64,000 nt of DNA, from contig NZ_ATVO01000007.1 of assembly GCF_000420765.1 (NCBI RefSeq), positions 124,001 through 188,000 of the forward strand. Reading direction: 5' to 3'. The DNA comes from Sandarakinorhabdus limnophila DSM 17366. GTDB taxonomy: Bacteria > Pseudomonadota > Alphaproteobacteria > Sphingomonadales > Sphingomonadaceae. Below the pieces are notes generated by a model. The model made no database searches and was not told where the DNA came from. It worked only from the letters and a program-made list of their open reading frames with translations. The position numbers and the translations under genes were made by a program. Positions 27,061 to 36,609 of this stretch are shown here, piece after piece. How positions within the stretch are numbered: the stretch's first letter is position 1; the number at the start of each line of letters is the position of its first letter.

Positions 27061-28619
27061 AACCGGTCTGACAAGATCGCCTTGGCCGCATTGTGGCCGG
27101 GCGCGCCGGTGACGCCGCCGCCGGGATGGGCGCCGCTGCCGCACAGATACAGGCCCTTCACCGGCATGCGGTGATTGCCGTGGCCCAGCACCGGGCGCGC
27201 CGCCCACAATTGATCCAGGCTCATGCGGCCGTGGAAGATATCGCCGCCGATCAGCCCGAACTTGCGTTCCAGATCGAGCGGCGAATGGATCTGCCGCGCG
27301 ATGATGCTGCGCTTGAAATTGGGGGCATGCGCTGTGACGGTATCGACGATCAGATCGGCCACTTTCTCGCGCACATCGTCCCAGCTCTGGCCATCAGGCA
27401 ATTTGGGCGCGAATTGCTGGCAGAACAGGCTGGCGACATGGCGTCCCGGCGGCGCCAGCGTGTCATCCAGCGTTGATGGGATCAGCATTTCCACGATCGG
27501 CTTGGCAGACCAACCATAGGCCTTGGCGCCGGTATAGGCCCGGTCCATGTAATCCAGGCTGGGCGCGATGATGATGCCGGCGCCGTGGTGCGGGCCATGG
27601 CCCTTCAACACGCTGAATTCCGGCAGTTCCGAAAGCGCCACGTTCATGCGGAAGGTGCCCGATCCGGTGGCATAGCCATCCATCGACCGGGCAAATTCGG
27701 CCGGCAGTTCGGCGCGGTCCACCAATTGGCGGAACAACAGCGCCGGGCCGGCATTGCTGGCCACAATTTTGGCATCGAGCACGCGGCCATCCTCCAGCGT
27801 AACGCCCTTCGCCTTGCCGTTCACGATGTTGACGCGTGCCACACGCTCTTCCAGGCCGATGGAAACGCCCTTTTCGGCACAGGCGCGGGCCATGGCCTTG
27901 GTGATGGCACCCATGCCGCCGATGGCATGGCCCCAGGCGCCCTTCACCCCGTTCACCTGGCCGAACACATGGTGCAGCAACACATAGGCCGAACCCGGCG
28001 TATCCGGGCTGGCGAAATGGCCAACGATCGAGTCGAATCCCAGCACCGCCTTGATCGGATCGCTTTCGAACCAGCCATCCAGAAATTCGCGCGCGCTGCG
28101 GGTGAACAGGGTGAACAGATCATGCTGTTCGCCCTTGCTCAGCCCCAACATTGGCCAGCCCTGCGTGGCCAGCGCCGCCATGCCCTTCAGGCCCGGCCCG
28201 GGCGGGATTTTCAAGGCGAGGCGGCGCATCTGATCGGCCAGCACCTCCAGCCGCTGATCATAGGCGCCAAGCGCTGCGGCATCCTTTTCCGAAAAACGCG
28301 CCACTTCGCTTTCCGTCACGCCGGGGCCAACCTTCAGATAATCATTGGCCAGCGGGAGGAAATTGTTGAGCGGGCGGTTGACGATGGTCAGGCCATGCTC
28401 GCCGAGATTCATGTCGGATGCGACCCTGTCCTGCAGCAGCGAGACGGTGTAGCTGGCGGTGCTGTTGCGGAAGCCGGGTGCGAATTCCTCGGTCACGCAG
28501 GCACCGCCCACGATATCGCGCGCTTCGCAGATATGCACCTTCAGCCCGGCGCGGGCGAGATAGAAGGCCGTGACCAGGCCATTATGGCCTCCGCCAATGA
28601 TGATCGCGTCATACTGCAT
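27039..28619 (-). CDS. Phytoene-dehydrogenase-like FAD oxidoreductase
   Basis: A 526-residue flavoprotein. The N-terminal dinucleotide fold is clear: DAIIIGGGHNGLVTAFYLARAG and then CEARDIVGGACVTEE. A C-terminal FAD motif reads LYLCGSGAHPGGGVTGAPG. This combination marks the CrtI/PYROXD2-like branch. True carotenoid desaturases cluster with crtB or crtE, which are not here; relatives in sphingomonads are generally unassigned. No signal peptide is visible. Its end overlaps the convergent permease. The defective TSUP gene lies 51 bases away on the same strand. Confidence 0.82.
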   Translation of the reverse strand: MQYDAIIIGGGHNGLVTAFYLARAGLKVHICEARDIVGGACVTEEFAPGFRNSTASYTVSLLQDRVASDMNLGEHGLTIVNRPLNNFLPLANDYLKVGPGVTESEVARFSEKDAAALGAYDQRLEVLADQMRRLALKIPPGPGLKGMAALATQGWPMLGLSKGEQHDLFTLFTRSAREFLDGWFESDPIKAVLGFDSIVGHFASPDTPGSAYVLLHHVFGQVNGVKGAWGHAIGGMGAITKAMARACAEKGVSIGLEERVARVNIVNGKAKGVTLEDGRVLDAKIVASNAGPALLFRQLVDRAELPAEFARSMDGYATGSGTFRMNVALSELPEFSVLKGHGPHHGAGIIIAPSLDYMDRAYTGAKAYGWSAKPIVEMLIPSTLDDTLAPPGRHVASLFCQQFAPKLPDGQSWDDVREKVADLIVDTVTAHAPNFKRSIIARQIHSPLDLERKFGLIGGDIFHGRMSLDQLWAARPVLGHGNHRMPVKGLYLCGSGAHPGGGVTGAPGHNAAKAILSDRFYGFARA

Positions 28620-28670
28620 GGGCAGCAGCCATGCCCGGCTGTGGGCAGGTGGTCAATTGCGGGCGGCAGT

Positions 28671-29468
28671 TCAGCCCACCACGCCGGCGCACAGGGCGAG
28701 GCCGATAAGGCACATCAGCACCGCGACCACCGATCGGATCGCCGTGATGGTGAGTTTTTCAAGATGTCGCGTCGCTGCCCAAGCCCCGGCAAAGGCGGCG
28801 AGCGTGCCGACGCCGACCAGCAGCGCCTCCTGCCCATCGGGATTGAGGCCCAGCGCGGCGAAGGACGCGGCATAAGTGGAAAGCCGGGCCAGATCGACGA
28901 GAATGGCGATCATCACGCCTGTGGCGATGAACGGCTTGGCCGCCAACCCGGCGCGCAACAGGAAGATCGAGCGTAAGGCGCCCTGCTGGCCGGTAAGGCC
29001 GCCGAAAAAGCCGGTGACCAGCCCACCCAGTGGTTGCAGGCGCGGCGGCGCGGCCAGTTTCTGAAACCAGCTCTGCAATTCCAGTAGGGCGAAGATCAGC
29101 AGCAACAGGCCAACCGCCAGGCTGGCGCCGGTTGGCCCGAAGGTGCGGCCAAGGGCGCTCCATTCAAACAGGCGCGGCGTATCGCCCAGCCGAGCCAGCA
29201 GCTACGCGCCCAGCATCGCCGCCGGCACCGCCGTCAGGCCAAAGCGCAGCACCACCCGCCAATCCGCCTGCCGCCACAGCAGCCCGGCCTTGAACACGTT
29301 GTTGAGCAGGTGGACCACGCCGGTGGCCGCCACCGCCACCGGCACCGGGAAGAACAGCGCAAAGGCCGGCAGCAGGATCGTGCCAAGGCCGAACCCGGAA
29401 TAGAGCGTGAGCGCCGATGCCAGCGCGGCCACCACGGCAATCACGGTCATGTCCATGGCCCAATCCAT
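28671..29468 (-). pseudogene. TSUP (TauE/SafE) permease gene broken by an internal TAG
   Basis: Two halves of one 260-residue TSUP permease lie in the same frame, separated only by a TAG codon (29202-29204 on the minus strand). The first half holds LYSGFGLGTILLPAF and the hydrophobic helices after it; the second continues through GGLVTGFFGGLTGQQGALRS, the repeat-two signature, to the stop at 28671. No base is missing or added. The context MLGA-stop-LLARL suggests a former TGG or CAG codon. Either the gene is newly inactivated or the stop is a sequencing error. Intact TSUP proteins export sulfite, sulfonates or similar organosulfur anions. Confidence 0.82.
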
Positions 29469-29583
29469 GGCGGCGTCTATGCCGGCCGTCCGACCCTGCC
29501 GCAATCGATAACGCTCACCCCGTTGCAACTACCACCGCATCCGCTATGCCGGAGCGCAAGAAACAGGCGGGGAGGCCGGAGTT

Positions 29584-31167
29584 TTGGGCGCGGATGTTGA
29601 GACTGTCGAAGACGTGATCGATCCCAAGCGGGATCGGCTGGTGATCGTGGCCAGCAGCCTGGGCACCGTATTCGAATGGTATGATTTCTTCCTCTACGGC
29701 ATCCTCGCCAGCCTGCTCGGCAAACTGTTCTTTGCCACGGGCAACCCTACGACCGAGCTGCTGTTCAGCCTGTTCGCCTTTGCCATCGGCTTCTTCTTCC
29801 GGCCGCTGGGCGCGCTGGTGTTCGGCTGGTTCGGGGACAAGGTGGGCCGCAAATACACCTTCCTGATCACCATCGCGATGATGGGCGGGGCCACGGCCTG
29901 CATCGGCCTGCTGCCCACCTTCGAACAGGCCGGCATCGCCGCGCCCATCATGCTGCTGGTGTTGCGCACCCTGCAGGGGCTGGCAATGGGCGGTGAATAT
30001 GGCGGGGCGGCGATCTACGTCGCCGAACATGCCCCGCCCGGCAAGCGCGGGGCGTACACAAGCTGGATTCAGGCGGCGGCGGCCTGCGGCTTCATGCTCA
30101 CGCTGGGCGTAGTGTTGGGCACCAAGGCACTGATTGCGGAACCGGAATTTATTGCCTGGGGCTGGCGCGTGCCGTTCCTGATGTCGATCCTGCTGCTGGG
30201 CATTTCGCTGTGGGTGCGGCTGAAACTGTCGGAAAGCCCGGTGTTCCAGAAGATGAAATCGGCAGGTACAACGTCGGCCAATCCGTTCAAGGATGCGCTG
30301 TCGGCGCCGGGCAACAAGGGCCGGCTGCTGGTGGCGCTGGCGGTATCGGCGGGCTTCACGGTGATTTTCTACACCAGCCAGTTCGGCACGCTCTATTTCC
30401 TGCAGAACACCGCCCGCCTGCCGGAAACGGAGGCGTTGCTGTACCTGGCGGTTGGCGTGCTGGTTTCGGCCCCGGCCTATATCTATTTCGGCGGGCTTTC
30501 CGATCGGTTCGGGCGCAAGGCGGTGCTGGCCACCGGCTTTGCCCTCACGCTGGTCGCGTTGTTCCCGATCTTCGATCTGATGGCCAAGGGCGCCAACCCG
30601 GCGCTGTCCGAAGCCATGGCCAACGCGCCGGTTACCGTCGAGCTGCCGGCGTGCGACTACAACATCTTCACCAAGCAGGAGGCCGAATGCGGCAAGGCGC
30701 TGGAATGGCTGACCAAGCGCGGCGTTTCCTACAAGAAGACCGACGCCGATGTGCTGGCGATGCGGGTTTCCGGCGAACGGATGAAGGGTTTTGACAAGGA
30801 GGCCTGGGGCGCCGCGCTCAACGCTGCCGGCTGGCCCGAGAAAGCCGATCCGGATCGCATCGTCGCCTGGCAGTTGATCCTGGCGGTGATGGCCATTGGT
30901 CTGCTCAGCGGCTGGACCTACGCCCCCATCGCCGCGATGCTGGTCGAAATGTTCCCGGCCCGGGTGCGCTATACCAGCATGTCGGTGCCCTATCACATCG
31001 GCACTGGGTATTTCGGCGGCTTCCTTCCGGTGATTTCCCAGTACATCGTGGTTTCAACCGGCGATGTGTTTGCTGGCCTGTGGTACACGATCGTGGTGGT
31101 GGCGGTGGGCCTGGTGATCATGCTGCTGTTCCTCAAGGATTCGCGCCACATCAACATCAACGATTGA
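29584..31167 (+). CDS. MFS transporter, metabolite:H+ symporter (MHS) family
   Basis: A 527-residue twelve-helix permease. MHS marks are SSLGTVFEWYDFFLYG in helix 1, GRKYTFLIT after helix 2 (loop WFGDKVGRK), and GLAMGGEYGGAAIYVAEH in helix 4. This family takes up proline, betaine, citrate, alpha-ketoglutarate or shikimate with protons. An unusual soluble insertion (about residues 340-420), with two cysteines and many charges, splits the C-terminal helices. It is found in a subset of MHS proteins. TTG at 29584 is the first start, GTG 29614 a later choice. The CoA-transferase gene follows after seven bases, suggesting import and CoA activation of an organic acid. Confidence 0.85.
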   Translation: MGADVETVEDVIDPKRDRLVIVASSLGTVFEWYDFFLYGILASLLGKLFFATGNPTTELLFSLFAFAIGFFFRPLGALVFGWFGDKVGRKYTFLITIAMMGGATACIGLLPTFEQAGIAAPIMLLVLRTLQGLAMGGEYGGAAIYVAEHAPPGKRGAYTSWIQAAAACGFMLTLGVVLGTKALIAEPEFIAWGWRVPFLMSILLLGISLWVRLKLSESPVFQKMKSAGTTSANPFKDALSAPGNKGRLLVALAVSAGFTVIFYTSQFGTLYFLQNTARLPETEALLYLAVGVLVSAPAYIYFGGLSDRFGRKAVLATGFALTLVALFPIFDLMAKGANPALSEAMANAPVTVELPACDYNIFTKQEAECGKALEWLTKRGVSYKKTDADVLAMRVSGERMKGFDKEAWGAALNAAGWPEKADPDRIVAWQLILAVMAIGLLSGWTYAPIAAMLVEMFPARVRYTSMSVPYHIGTGYFGGFLPVISQYIVVSTGDVFAGLWYTIVVVAVGLVIMLLFLKDSRHININD

Positions 31168-31174
31168 GGGGCGC

Positions 31175-32359
31175 ATGAGTGGACCGCTGGCGGGCATCCG
31201 CATCGTCGATTGCTCGCAGATTGTTTCGGGGCCGATGGCCTGCCAGATGCTGGGCGATCAGGGTGCCGAGGTCATCAAAGTCGAAAGCCCGGGCGGCGAT
31301 CCGGTCCGCAGCCTGGGGCCGCGCAAGGCCGATCTGTCCAGCATGTTCATCGCCGTCAACCGCGGCAAGCAGGGCCTGTGCCTTGATCTGAAATCGCCCG
31401 ACGGCATCGCCGTGCTGGAAACGCTGGTGAAAACGGCGGACGTGCTGGTGGAAAATTTCCGCCCCGGTGTGCTGGCGCGGCTGGGTCTGGATTGGGAACG
31501 GTTGCACGCCCTCAATCCGCGCCTGATCTATTGCAGCATCACCGGCTTTGGCCCCGATGGCCCGTATCAGAATGTGCGCGTTTATGATCCGGTGATCCAG
31601 GCCGTCTCCGGCATCGCGGCGAGCCAGGTGGACAAGGAAGGCAACCCCGGCCTCGTGCGCCATCTGGTGGCAGACAAGGTGACGGCGCTCACGGCGGCGC
31701 AGGCCGTTACCGCCGCGCTTTTCCGCCGCGAACGATCGGGCGGGGAGGGGGAGCGGATTGAAGTCGCCATGCTCGATGCCGCCATCGCCTTCAACTGGCC
31801 AGAAGGCATGTACAATTACAGCTTCATGGATGATGCGCCGGCGGCATGGCCGGAATATGGCGCGCAGATGCGGCTGTGGAAGGCGGCCGATGGGCAGGTG
31901 GCGATCGGCGCGTTGCAGGATGCCGAATTCGTGGCGCTCACCCGCAGCCTGGGCCGCGAGGATCTCGCCGCCGATGAACGCTTCCGCTCCTCGGCCGGGC
32001 GCATCAAGCATCAGCGCGAATGGGCGCCGCAGGTTTCCGCCGAAATTGCCCGGCGCAACCGCGCCGAGCTGATGGACGGCTTCGTGGCGCAGGGCGCTGT
32101 CGGCGGCCCGGTTGTTCATCTTGCCGATGTGCCGGATGATGCACAGGTCCAGCACAACGGCATCTGCATCGAAGTGGCGCACAGCGACGCCGTAGGCCGC
32201 GTGCGCCAGGCCCGGCCGCCGGCCCGCTTTGGCCAGCCGCTGGATCAGGTCGGCCCGGCGCCGCATCTGGGCGAACATGGCCGGCAAATCCTTGCCGCGC
32301 TGGGCTATGACGCTGCCGCCATTGCCGCGCTTGTGGATAAGGGCGTCCTCAAGGGCTGA
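31175..32359 (+). CDS. Class III (CaiB/BaiF) CoA-transferase
   Basis: It moves CoA between carboxylic acids. The 394-residue protein shows the family blocks: the N-terminal GIRIVDCSQIVSGPMACQMLGDQGAEVIKVE, DVLVENFRPG, YCSITGFGPDGPY, and the region VYDPVIQA with the catalytic-aspartate candidate, then a C-terminal domain around HLADVPDDAQV. It follows the MHS transporter by seven bases, so the transported acid may be its CoA acceptor. Class III enzymes act on carnitine, oxalate, bile acids, mesaconate and others; none is singled out here. A relative, mesaconyl-C1-C4 CoA transferase, belongs to the Chloroflexus bi-cycle, but nothing here shows that this enzyme has that role. Confidence 0.86.
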   Translation: MSGPLAGIRIVDCSQIVSGPMACQMLGDQGAEVIKVESPGGDPVRSLGPRKADLSSMFIAVNRGKQGLCLDLKSPDGIAVLETLVKTADVLVENFRPGVLARLGLDWERLHALNPRLIYCSITGFGPDGPYQNVRVYDPVIQAVSGIAASQVDKEGNPGLVRHLVADKVTALTAAQAVTAALFRRERSGGEGERIEVAMLDAAIAFNWPEGMYNYSFMDDAPAAWPEYGAQMRLWKAADGQVAIGALQDAEFVALTRSLGREDLAADERFRSSAGRIKHQREWAPQVSAEIARRNRAELMDGFVAQGAVGGPVVHLADVPDDAQVQHNGICIEVAHSDAVGRVRQARPPARFGQPLDQVGPAPHLGEHGRQILAALGYDAAAIAALVDKGVLKG

Positions 32360-32420
32360 AGCCCCTATCGCGGCCGGCACGGCTCTTGCATCATCTGCGA
32401 CAAGCTTGCGCTGATTCTGC

Positions 32421-32450
32421 CATTGTACCCGTAAAGGGCGCTACCCATAT
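32421..32450 (+). promoter_or_regulatory. Possible heat-shock (sigma-32-like) promoter of lon
   Basis: CCCATAT (32444-32450) fits the -10 box of RpoH promoters. CATTGTA (32421-32427), 16 bases upstream, is a weak match to the CTTGAA-type -35 box. Distance to the lon ATG is about 45 bases. Heat-shock control of lon is common in proteobacteria, but the -35 is poor. Confidence 0.35.
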
Positions 32451-32495
32451 CAGCCGGGACAAAAGCGAAGGTCAGCCCTTCGCGACGGAGATGAC

Positions 32496-34886
32496 ATGAC
32501 CAACCAGACCCTGCCCGTTTTGCCGCTGCGCGATATCGTGGTGTTCCCGCAAATGATCGTGCCGCTATTCGTGGGCCGCGAAAAATCGGTGGCCGCGCTC
32601 GAAGCGGCCATGAACGACGGCCGCACCGTGTTCCTGCTCAGCCAGAAGAACCCCGGCGACGAAGATCCGGGCGCTGACGAGCTGTACGATGTCGGCACGC
32701 TGGCCAATGTGCTGCAACTGCTGAAACTGCCCGACGGCACGGTGAAGGTGCTTGTGGAAGGCCAGGGCCGCGCGTCGTTGGTCAAGCTGGATGCCAGTGG
32801 CCCCTATCTGATGGCCGAAGTTGAAGACCGGCCGGACGTGGAGCGCAACGAAACCGAGGTCGCCGCCCTTCTGCGTTCGGCGCAGAGCCAGTTCGAACAG
32901 TTCATCAAGCTGAACCGCAAGGTCGCCCCGGAAGTCGCCAGCCAGATTTCGGCGGTGGAAGAGCCGGGCCGCTTTGCCGACACCGTCGCTGCCAACCTGG
33001 GCCTGAAGATCGCCGACAAGCAGGCGCTGTTGGCCGAACCGGATGTGGGCCTGCGGCTGGAAAAGATCTTCGCCTTCATGGAAGGCGAGATGGGTGTGCT
33101 GCAGGTAGAAAAGAAGATCCGCAACCGCGTGAAGCGGCAGATGGAGAAGACCCAGCGCGAATATTATCTGAACGAACAGATGAAGGCGATCCAGCGTGAG
33201 CTGGGCGATGCCGACGAGGAAAAGGACGAAGTCGCCGAGCTGGAAGAGAAGATCAAGAAGGTCAAACTCTCCAAGGAAGCCCGTGAAAAGGCGCTGTGCG
33301 AGCTGAAGAAGCTGAAGGCGATGGCGCCGCAATCGGCGGAAGCCACGGTGGTGCGCAACTATCTCGATACGCTGCTGGGCCTGCCGTGGGGCAAGCGCAG
33401 CAAGGTGAAGAAGGACATCATCGCGGCCCAGGCCGTGCTGGATGCCGATCATTTCGGCCTTGAAAAGGTGAAGGACCGTATCATCGAGTATCTGGCCGTG
33501 CAGGCGCGCACCAACAAGCTGAAAGGCCCGATCCTGTGCCTCGTCGGCCCGCCCGGTGTTGGCAAGACCAGCCTGGGCCGCAGCATCGCCAAAGCGACGG
33601 GGCGTGAATTCATCCGCCACAGCCTCGGCGGCGTGCGCGATGAAGCCGAAATCCGCGGCCATCGCCGGACCTACATTGGCTCCATGCCCGGCAAGATCAT
33701 CCAGAATCTGAAGAAGGCTGGCACGTCCAACCCGCTGTTCCTACTCGATGAAATCGACAAGCTGGGCCAGGATTTCCGCGGCGATCCCTCAAGCGCACTG
33801 CTGGAAGTGCTCGATCCGGAACAGAACAAGGCGTTCAACGACCATTATCTGGAGGTCGATTACGACCTGTCCGACGTGATGTTCGTCACCACGGCCAACA
33901 GCTACAACATGCCCCAGCCGTTGCTGGACCGCATGGAGATCATCAGCCTGTCGGGTTACACCGAGGATGAGAAGCTGGAGATCGCCAAGCGCCACTTGAT
34001 CGAGAAGCAGTATGAAGCGCACGGGCTGAAGAAGGAGGAGTTCACGGTCACCGACAACGCGATCCGTGATCTGATCCGTTATTACACCCGTGAAGCCGGC
34101 GTGCGCAAACTGGAGCGCGAGATCGCCAAGCTGGCGAGGAAGGCCCTGCGCCGCATCTTGGAAGGCAAGGACACCAGCGTTACCGTGAGTTCGGAAAACC
34201 TCGCCGATTTCTCGGGCGTGCGGAAGTTCCGCTATGGCCTCGCTGACACTGAAGACCAGATCGGCGCTGTCACCGGCCTGGCCTGGACGGAAGTGGGCGG
34301 CGATCTGCTCACCATCGAAGCTGTCACTAGCCCCGGCAAGGGCGCGATCAAGACCACCGGCAAGCTGGGCAGCGTCATGACCGAATCGATTTCGGCGGCA
34401 CTCAGCTTCGTGCGGGCCCGCGCCACGCACTATGGCATCAAGCCGAGCGTGTTTGAAAAGAAGGACATCCATGTGCACGTGCCGGAAGGCGCGACGCCCA
34501 AGGATGGGCCCTCTGCCGGTATTGCCATGGTGACCGCCATCATCTCCACGCTTACCGGCGTTGCCGTGAAGCGCGATGTGGCGATGACCGGCGAAGTGAC
34601 GCTGCGCGGCCGCGTGCTGCCCATCGGCGGCCTGAAGGAAAAGCTGCTAGCGGCGCTGCGTGGCGGCATCACCATGGTGCTGATCCCGGCCGAGAACGAG
34701 AAGGACCTGGCCGACATTCCCGACAATGTGAAGCAGGGGATGACGATCGTGCCGGTTTCCCACGTTGATGAAGTGCTGGCGCTGGCGTTGACCCAGCCGC
34801 TGGTGCCGATCGAATGGACCGAGGCCGATGAAAAGGCCGCCATGCCACCAGCCGCGGTGGCCACCGAACCGGCGGTGCGGCACTAA
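32496..34886 (+). CDS. lon: ATP-dependent protease La (Lon)
   Basis: Cytoplasmic AAA+ serine protease that degrades damaged and regulatory proteins. The 796-residue protein has the usual order: N-terminal substrate domain (1-200), a coiled-coil region with [11 protein letters not shown]-like charge (about 200-310), AAA+ module with Walker A GPPGVGKT (351-358) and Walker B FLLDEIDK, then the protease domain with catalytic S673 in [11 protein letters not shown] and the dyad lysine in [13 protein letters not shown]. Length and motifs are normal for LonA. ATG 32496 is preceded by GACGGAGATG. It stands alone, followed by a tRNA gene. Confidence 0.96.
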   Translation: MTNQTLPVLPLRDIVVFPQMIVPLFVGREKSVAALEAAMNDGRTVFLLSQKNPGDEDPGADELYDVGTLANVLQLLKLPDGTVKVLVEGQGRASLVKLDASGPYLMAEVEDRPDVERNETEVAALLRSAQSQFEQFIKLNRKVAPEVASQISAVEEPGRFADTVAANLGLKIADKQALLAEPDVGLRLEKIFAFMEGEMGVLQVEKKIRNRVKRQMEKTQREYYLNEQMKAIQRELGDADEEKDEVAELEEKIKKVKLSKEAREKALCELKKLKAMAPQSAEATVVRNYLDTLLGLPWGKRSKVKKDIIAAQAVLDADHFGLEKVKDRIIEYLAVQARTNKLKGPILCLVGPPGVGKTSLGRSIAKATGREFIRHSLGGVRDEAEIRGHRRTYIGSMPGKIIQNLKKAGTSNPLFLLDEIDKLGQDFRGDPSSALLEVLDPEQNKAFNDHYLEVDYDLSDVMFVTTANSYNMPQPLLDRMEIISLSGYTEDEKLEIAKRHLIEKQYEAHGLKKEEFTVTDNAIRDLIRYYTREAGVRKLEREIAKLARKALRRILEGKDTSVTVSSENLADFSGVRKFRYGLADTEDQIGAVTGLAWTEVGGDLLTIEAVTSPGKGAIKTTGKLGSVMTESISAALSFVRARATHYGIKPSVFEKKDIHVHVPEGATPKDGPSAGIAMVTAIISTLTGVAVKRDVAMTGEVTLRGRVLPIGGLKEKLLAALRGGITMVLIPAENEKDLADIPDNVKQGMTIVPVSHVDEVLALALTQPLVPIEWTEADEKAAMPPAAVATEPAVRH

Positions 34887-34963
34887 AAATCTTGCGGTGA
34901 ACGGGTGGGCGGGGCTTTACAGCGCCGCCCGTCTCGCCTAATCCGCCCGCTCGCCAAGCAAGT

Positions 34964-35038
34964 GGGCGCGTAGCTCAGCGGTAGAGCACTGCTTTCACAC
35001 GGCAGGGGTCACAGGTTCAATCCCTGTCGCGCCCACCA
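34964..35038 (+). tRNA. tRNA-Val (anticodon CAC)
   Basis: A complete 75-nt cloverleaf: 7-bp acceptor stem (34964-34970 with 35028-35034), D arm with TAGCTCAGC, anticodon stem 34989-34993/35001-35005 with loop TTCACAC (anticodon CAC at 34996-34998), T arm ACAGG-TTCAATC-CCTGT, discriminator A and an encoded CCA at 35036-35038. It reads GTG valine codons. Confidence 0.97.
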
Positions 35039-35104
35039 CTTGCATCCCGCTCAATCTCGATCCTGATCACGCTGACCAGGCGTGCCGTTGCCGCCATCGG
35101 TGCG

Positions 35105-35275
35105 ATGGCGCGGTGCGTGCCGCACGTCCAGCCTGCGGTGCAGCAAGCAGGCCGAGCACTGCTCGACGCGCTCACCAGCATCGGCATGGCTCGCCAGCTG
35201 GCCGATGGGCGATATGCGGCATCGCGCAAGGCCCGCCCAAAACGCGCCCGTCGCCCCGGAGCAATTCTGGGGTGA
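35105..35275 (+). other. Gap after tRNA-Val with a doubtful small reading frame
   Basis: The 261 bases between the tRNA and the DUF3047 stop have no recognised gene. One 56-codon frame (ATG 35105 to TGA 35275) encodes a basic peptide with an amphipathic middle, ALLDALTSIGMARQL, and a polybasic end. It has no ribosome-binding site and no family match that I know. A similar minus-strand frame covers the same bases. Most likely intergenic, or decayed coding DNA. Confidence 0.2.
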
Positions 35276-35299
35276 CGACAAGGAAAGCGGTTGGCCCGC

Positions 35300-36007
35300 T
35301 CAGGCTGGGAAGCGGCAGGCCTGATCCCGGCTCACGAAGTGCAGATCGGCAAACCAGCCCCGCGTGGCTCCGCCGGTCTGATCCGTGTCCACCGCCACGG
35401 CGATGGAGGTGGCCTTGGCCGTCGTGCCGGGGAAGGCGCGGGCATAATCGCTGGCCAGATCCGCGCGCTGCTCCACCCAGCGGCCGGCATTCGCGGCGCC
35501 GCTTTGCGCCACCACCATGCGGGCGCGATCGGTGTAGGCGTTGGGCGCTGTGGTGCCGATGGGGTGCACATTGTCCCACACATAATTCACCGCCGCATCG
35601 GGGATGGGGCCGGGGAACAGCCGGCGGGCAAGGCCAAGCTTCATCTTGGTGCCCAGGCCCAATTGCCCATCGGGAATATCGAAGCCCACATAGACACGGG
35701 CGGCATAATCATCGCCGGCCTTGGTCTTCATGTTGGCGCCCGCCACCGGTGCTGCGATGCGCCAGCGCCAGCACAGCATGGGCGTTGCATTGAGATCAAC
35801 CGTGATTGGCCGGGCGAGCAACGCCATGCTGGCTTCGGCACTGCCTTCGATGGCCATGACGCCGTCGATGCGGGTGACGCGGTAGCGTGTGGGCGGCACC
35901 TTTTTGGAAACGACAGCGACCTGCCACGGTGGCGGCACCGGGCCTTCGGCACTGAACTGGCCCACCACGACCGCTCCAATCAGTGTGGGTATCAGGGCTG
36001 CGATCAT
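35300..36007 (-). CDS. DUF3047 family protein
   Basis: A 235-residue protein with an N-terminal hydrophobic segment (about 1-18, IAALIPTLIGAVVVG) that may be a signal peptide or anchor. The rest is beta-rich, with CWRWRIAAPV, GDDYAARVYVGFDIP, YVWDN and ATRGWFADLHFV, which fit DUF3047. Function in the family is unknown. The ATG at 36007 overlaps the stop of the phosphatidyltransferase gene (ATGA), making this the last gene of a four-gene minus-strand unit. Confidence 0.82.
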   Translation of the reverse strand: MIAALIPTLIGAVVVGQFSAEGPVPPPWQVAVVSKKVPPTRYRVTRIDGVMAIEGSAEASMALLARPITVDLNATPMLCWRWRIAAPVAGANMKTKAGDDYAARVYVGFDIPDGQLGLGTKMKLGLARRLFPGPIPDAAVNYVWDNVHPIGTTAPNAYTDRARMVVAQSGAANAGRWVEQRADLASDYARAFPGTTAKATSIAVAVDTDQTGGATRGWFADLHFVSRDQACRFPA

Positions 36008-36609
36008 GGCTTGAACGCCGCCCATGCGGCCGCCGTGCGCTGGATGACGGTGACGATGCACAGGCCAGCATAGGTGAGCGCGATGGTGGGGAAGTGGGCG
36101 GGCCACAGACAGAACAGGATGAAGACCACAATGGTTTCTGTTCCCTCGGCCAGGCCTGTGTTGTAGAAGAAGGTCTTCTTGCCATGGGCGCTGGTTTCCA
36201 TGCCCCGTTTGCCGGCGATGGTGGCAAAGGCGAGGAAGCTGATGCCGGTGAGGCCGAAGCAGCAGGCCAGCACCAGCGACGGGACCAGGTTGGCCGGTGC
36301 GGCTAGGCCAAAGCCCAGCGGCACCGCGAGATAGAAGACGAAATCGGCGACGATATCGAGATAGCCGCCAAAATCCGTTGGCCCGGTGATGCGCGCAACC
36401 GGGCCATCGAGCCCGTCGAGCAGGCGGTTGACGATGATCACAACCAGCGCCAGCGTGAACTGGCCCTGCGCCAGCAGTGCGCCGGCCCCGATGACGAGCA
36501 GGATGCCGATGCTGGTGATCGCATTGGCTGTCACGCCAAGGTCTGCCAGAACCCGCCCCAACGCGTTCAGCGGCGGGTCGATCAGCGGGCGCAGGCGGGC
36601 GTCAAGCAA
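36004..36609 (-). CDS. CDP-alcohol phosphatidyltransferase
   Basis: An inner-membrane enzyme that joins a CDP-activated lipid and an alcohol. The 201-residue, six-helix protein has the full signature DG-x2-AR-x8-G-x3-D-x3-D, seen as DGLDGPVAR, then GGYLD and VADF. All catalytic aspartates are present. Family members make phosphatidylglycerophosphate, phosphatidylserine, phosphatidylcholine or phosphatidylinositol; the acceptor here is not evident. Its start overlaps the end of the nucleoside transporter gene by eight bases, and its end overlaps the DUF3047 gene. Confidence 0.88.
   Translation of the reverse strand: MLDARLRPLIDPPLNALGRVLADLGVTANAITSIGILLVIGAGALLAQGQFTLALVVIIVNRLLDGLDGPVARITGPTDFGGYLDIVADFVFYLAVPLGFGLAAPANLVPSLVLACCFGLTGISFLAFATIAGKRGMETSAHGKKTFFYNTGLAEGTETIVVFILFCLWPAHFPTIALTYAGLCIVTVIQRTAAAWAAFKP

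Noticed and set aside
27039-28619. Carotenoid biosynthesis gene crtI
   Set aside because: The flavin motifs fit the wider CrtI/PYROXD2 group, but no crtB, crtE or crtY gene is adjacent and the N-terminal GGGHNG motif is typical of the non-carotenoid branch.
34964-35300. A prophage or genomic-island attachment site at tRNA-Val
   Set aside because: No integrase gene and no second copy of the tRNA 3' end are visible downstream in the window; the gap is only 261 bases.
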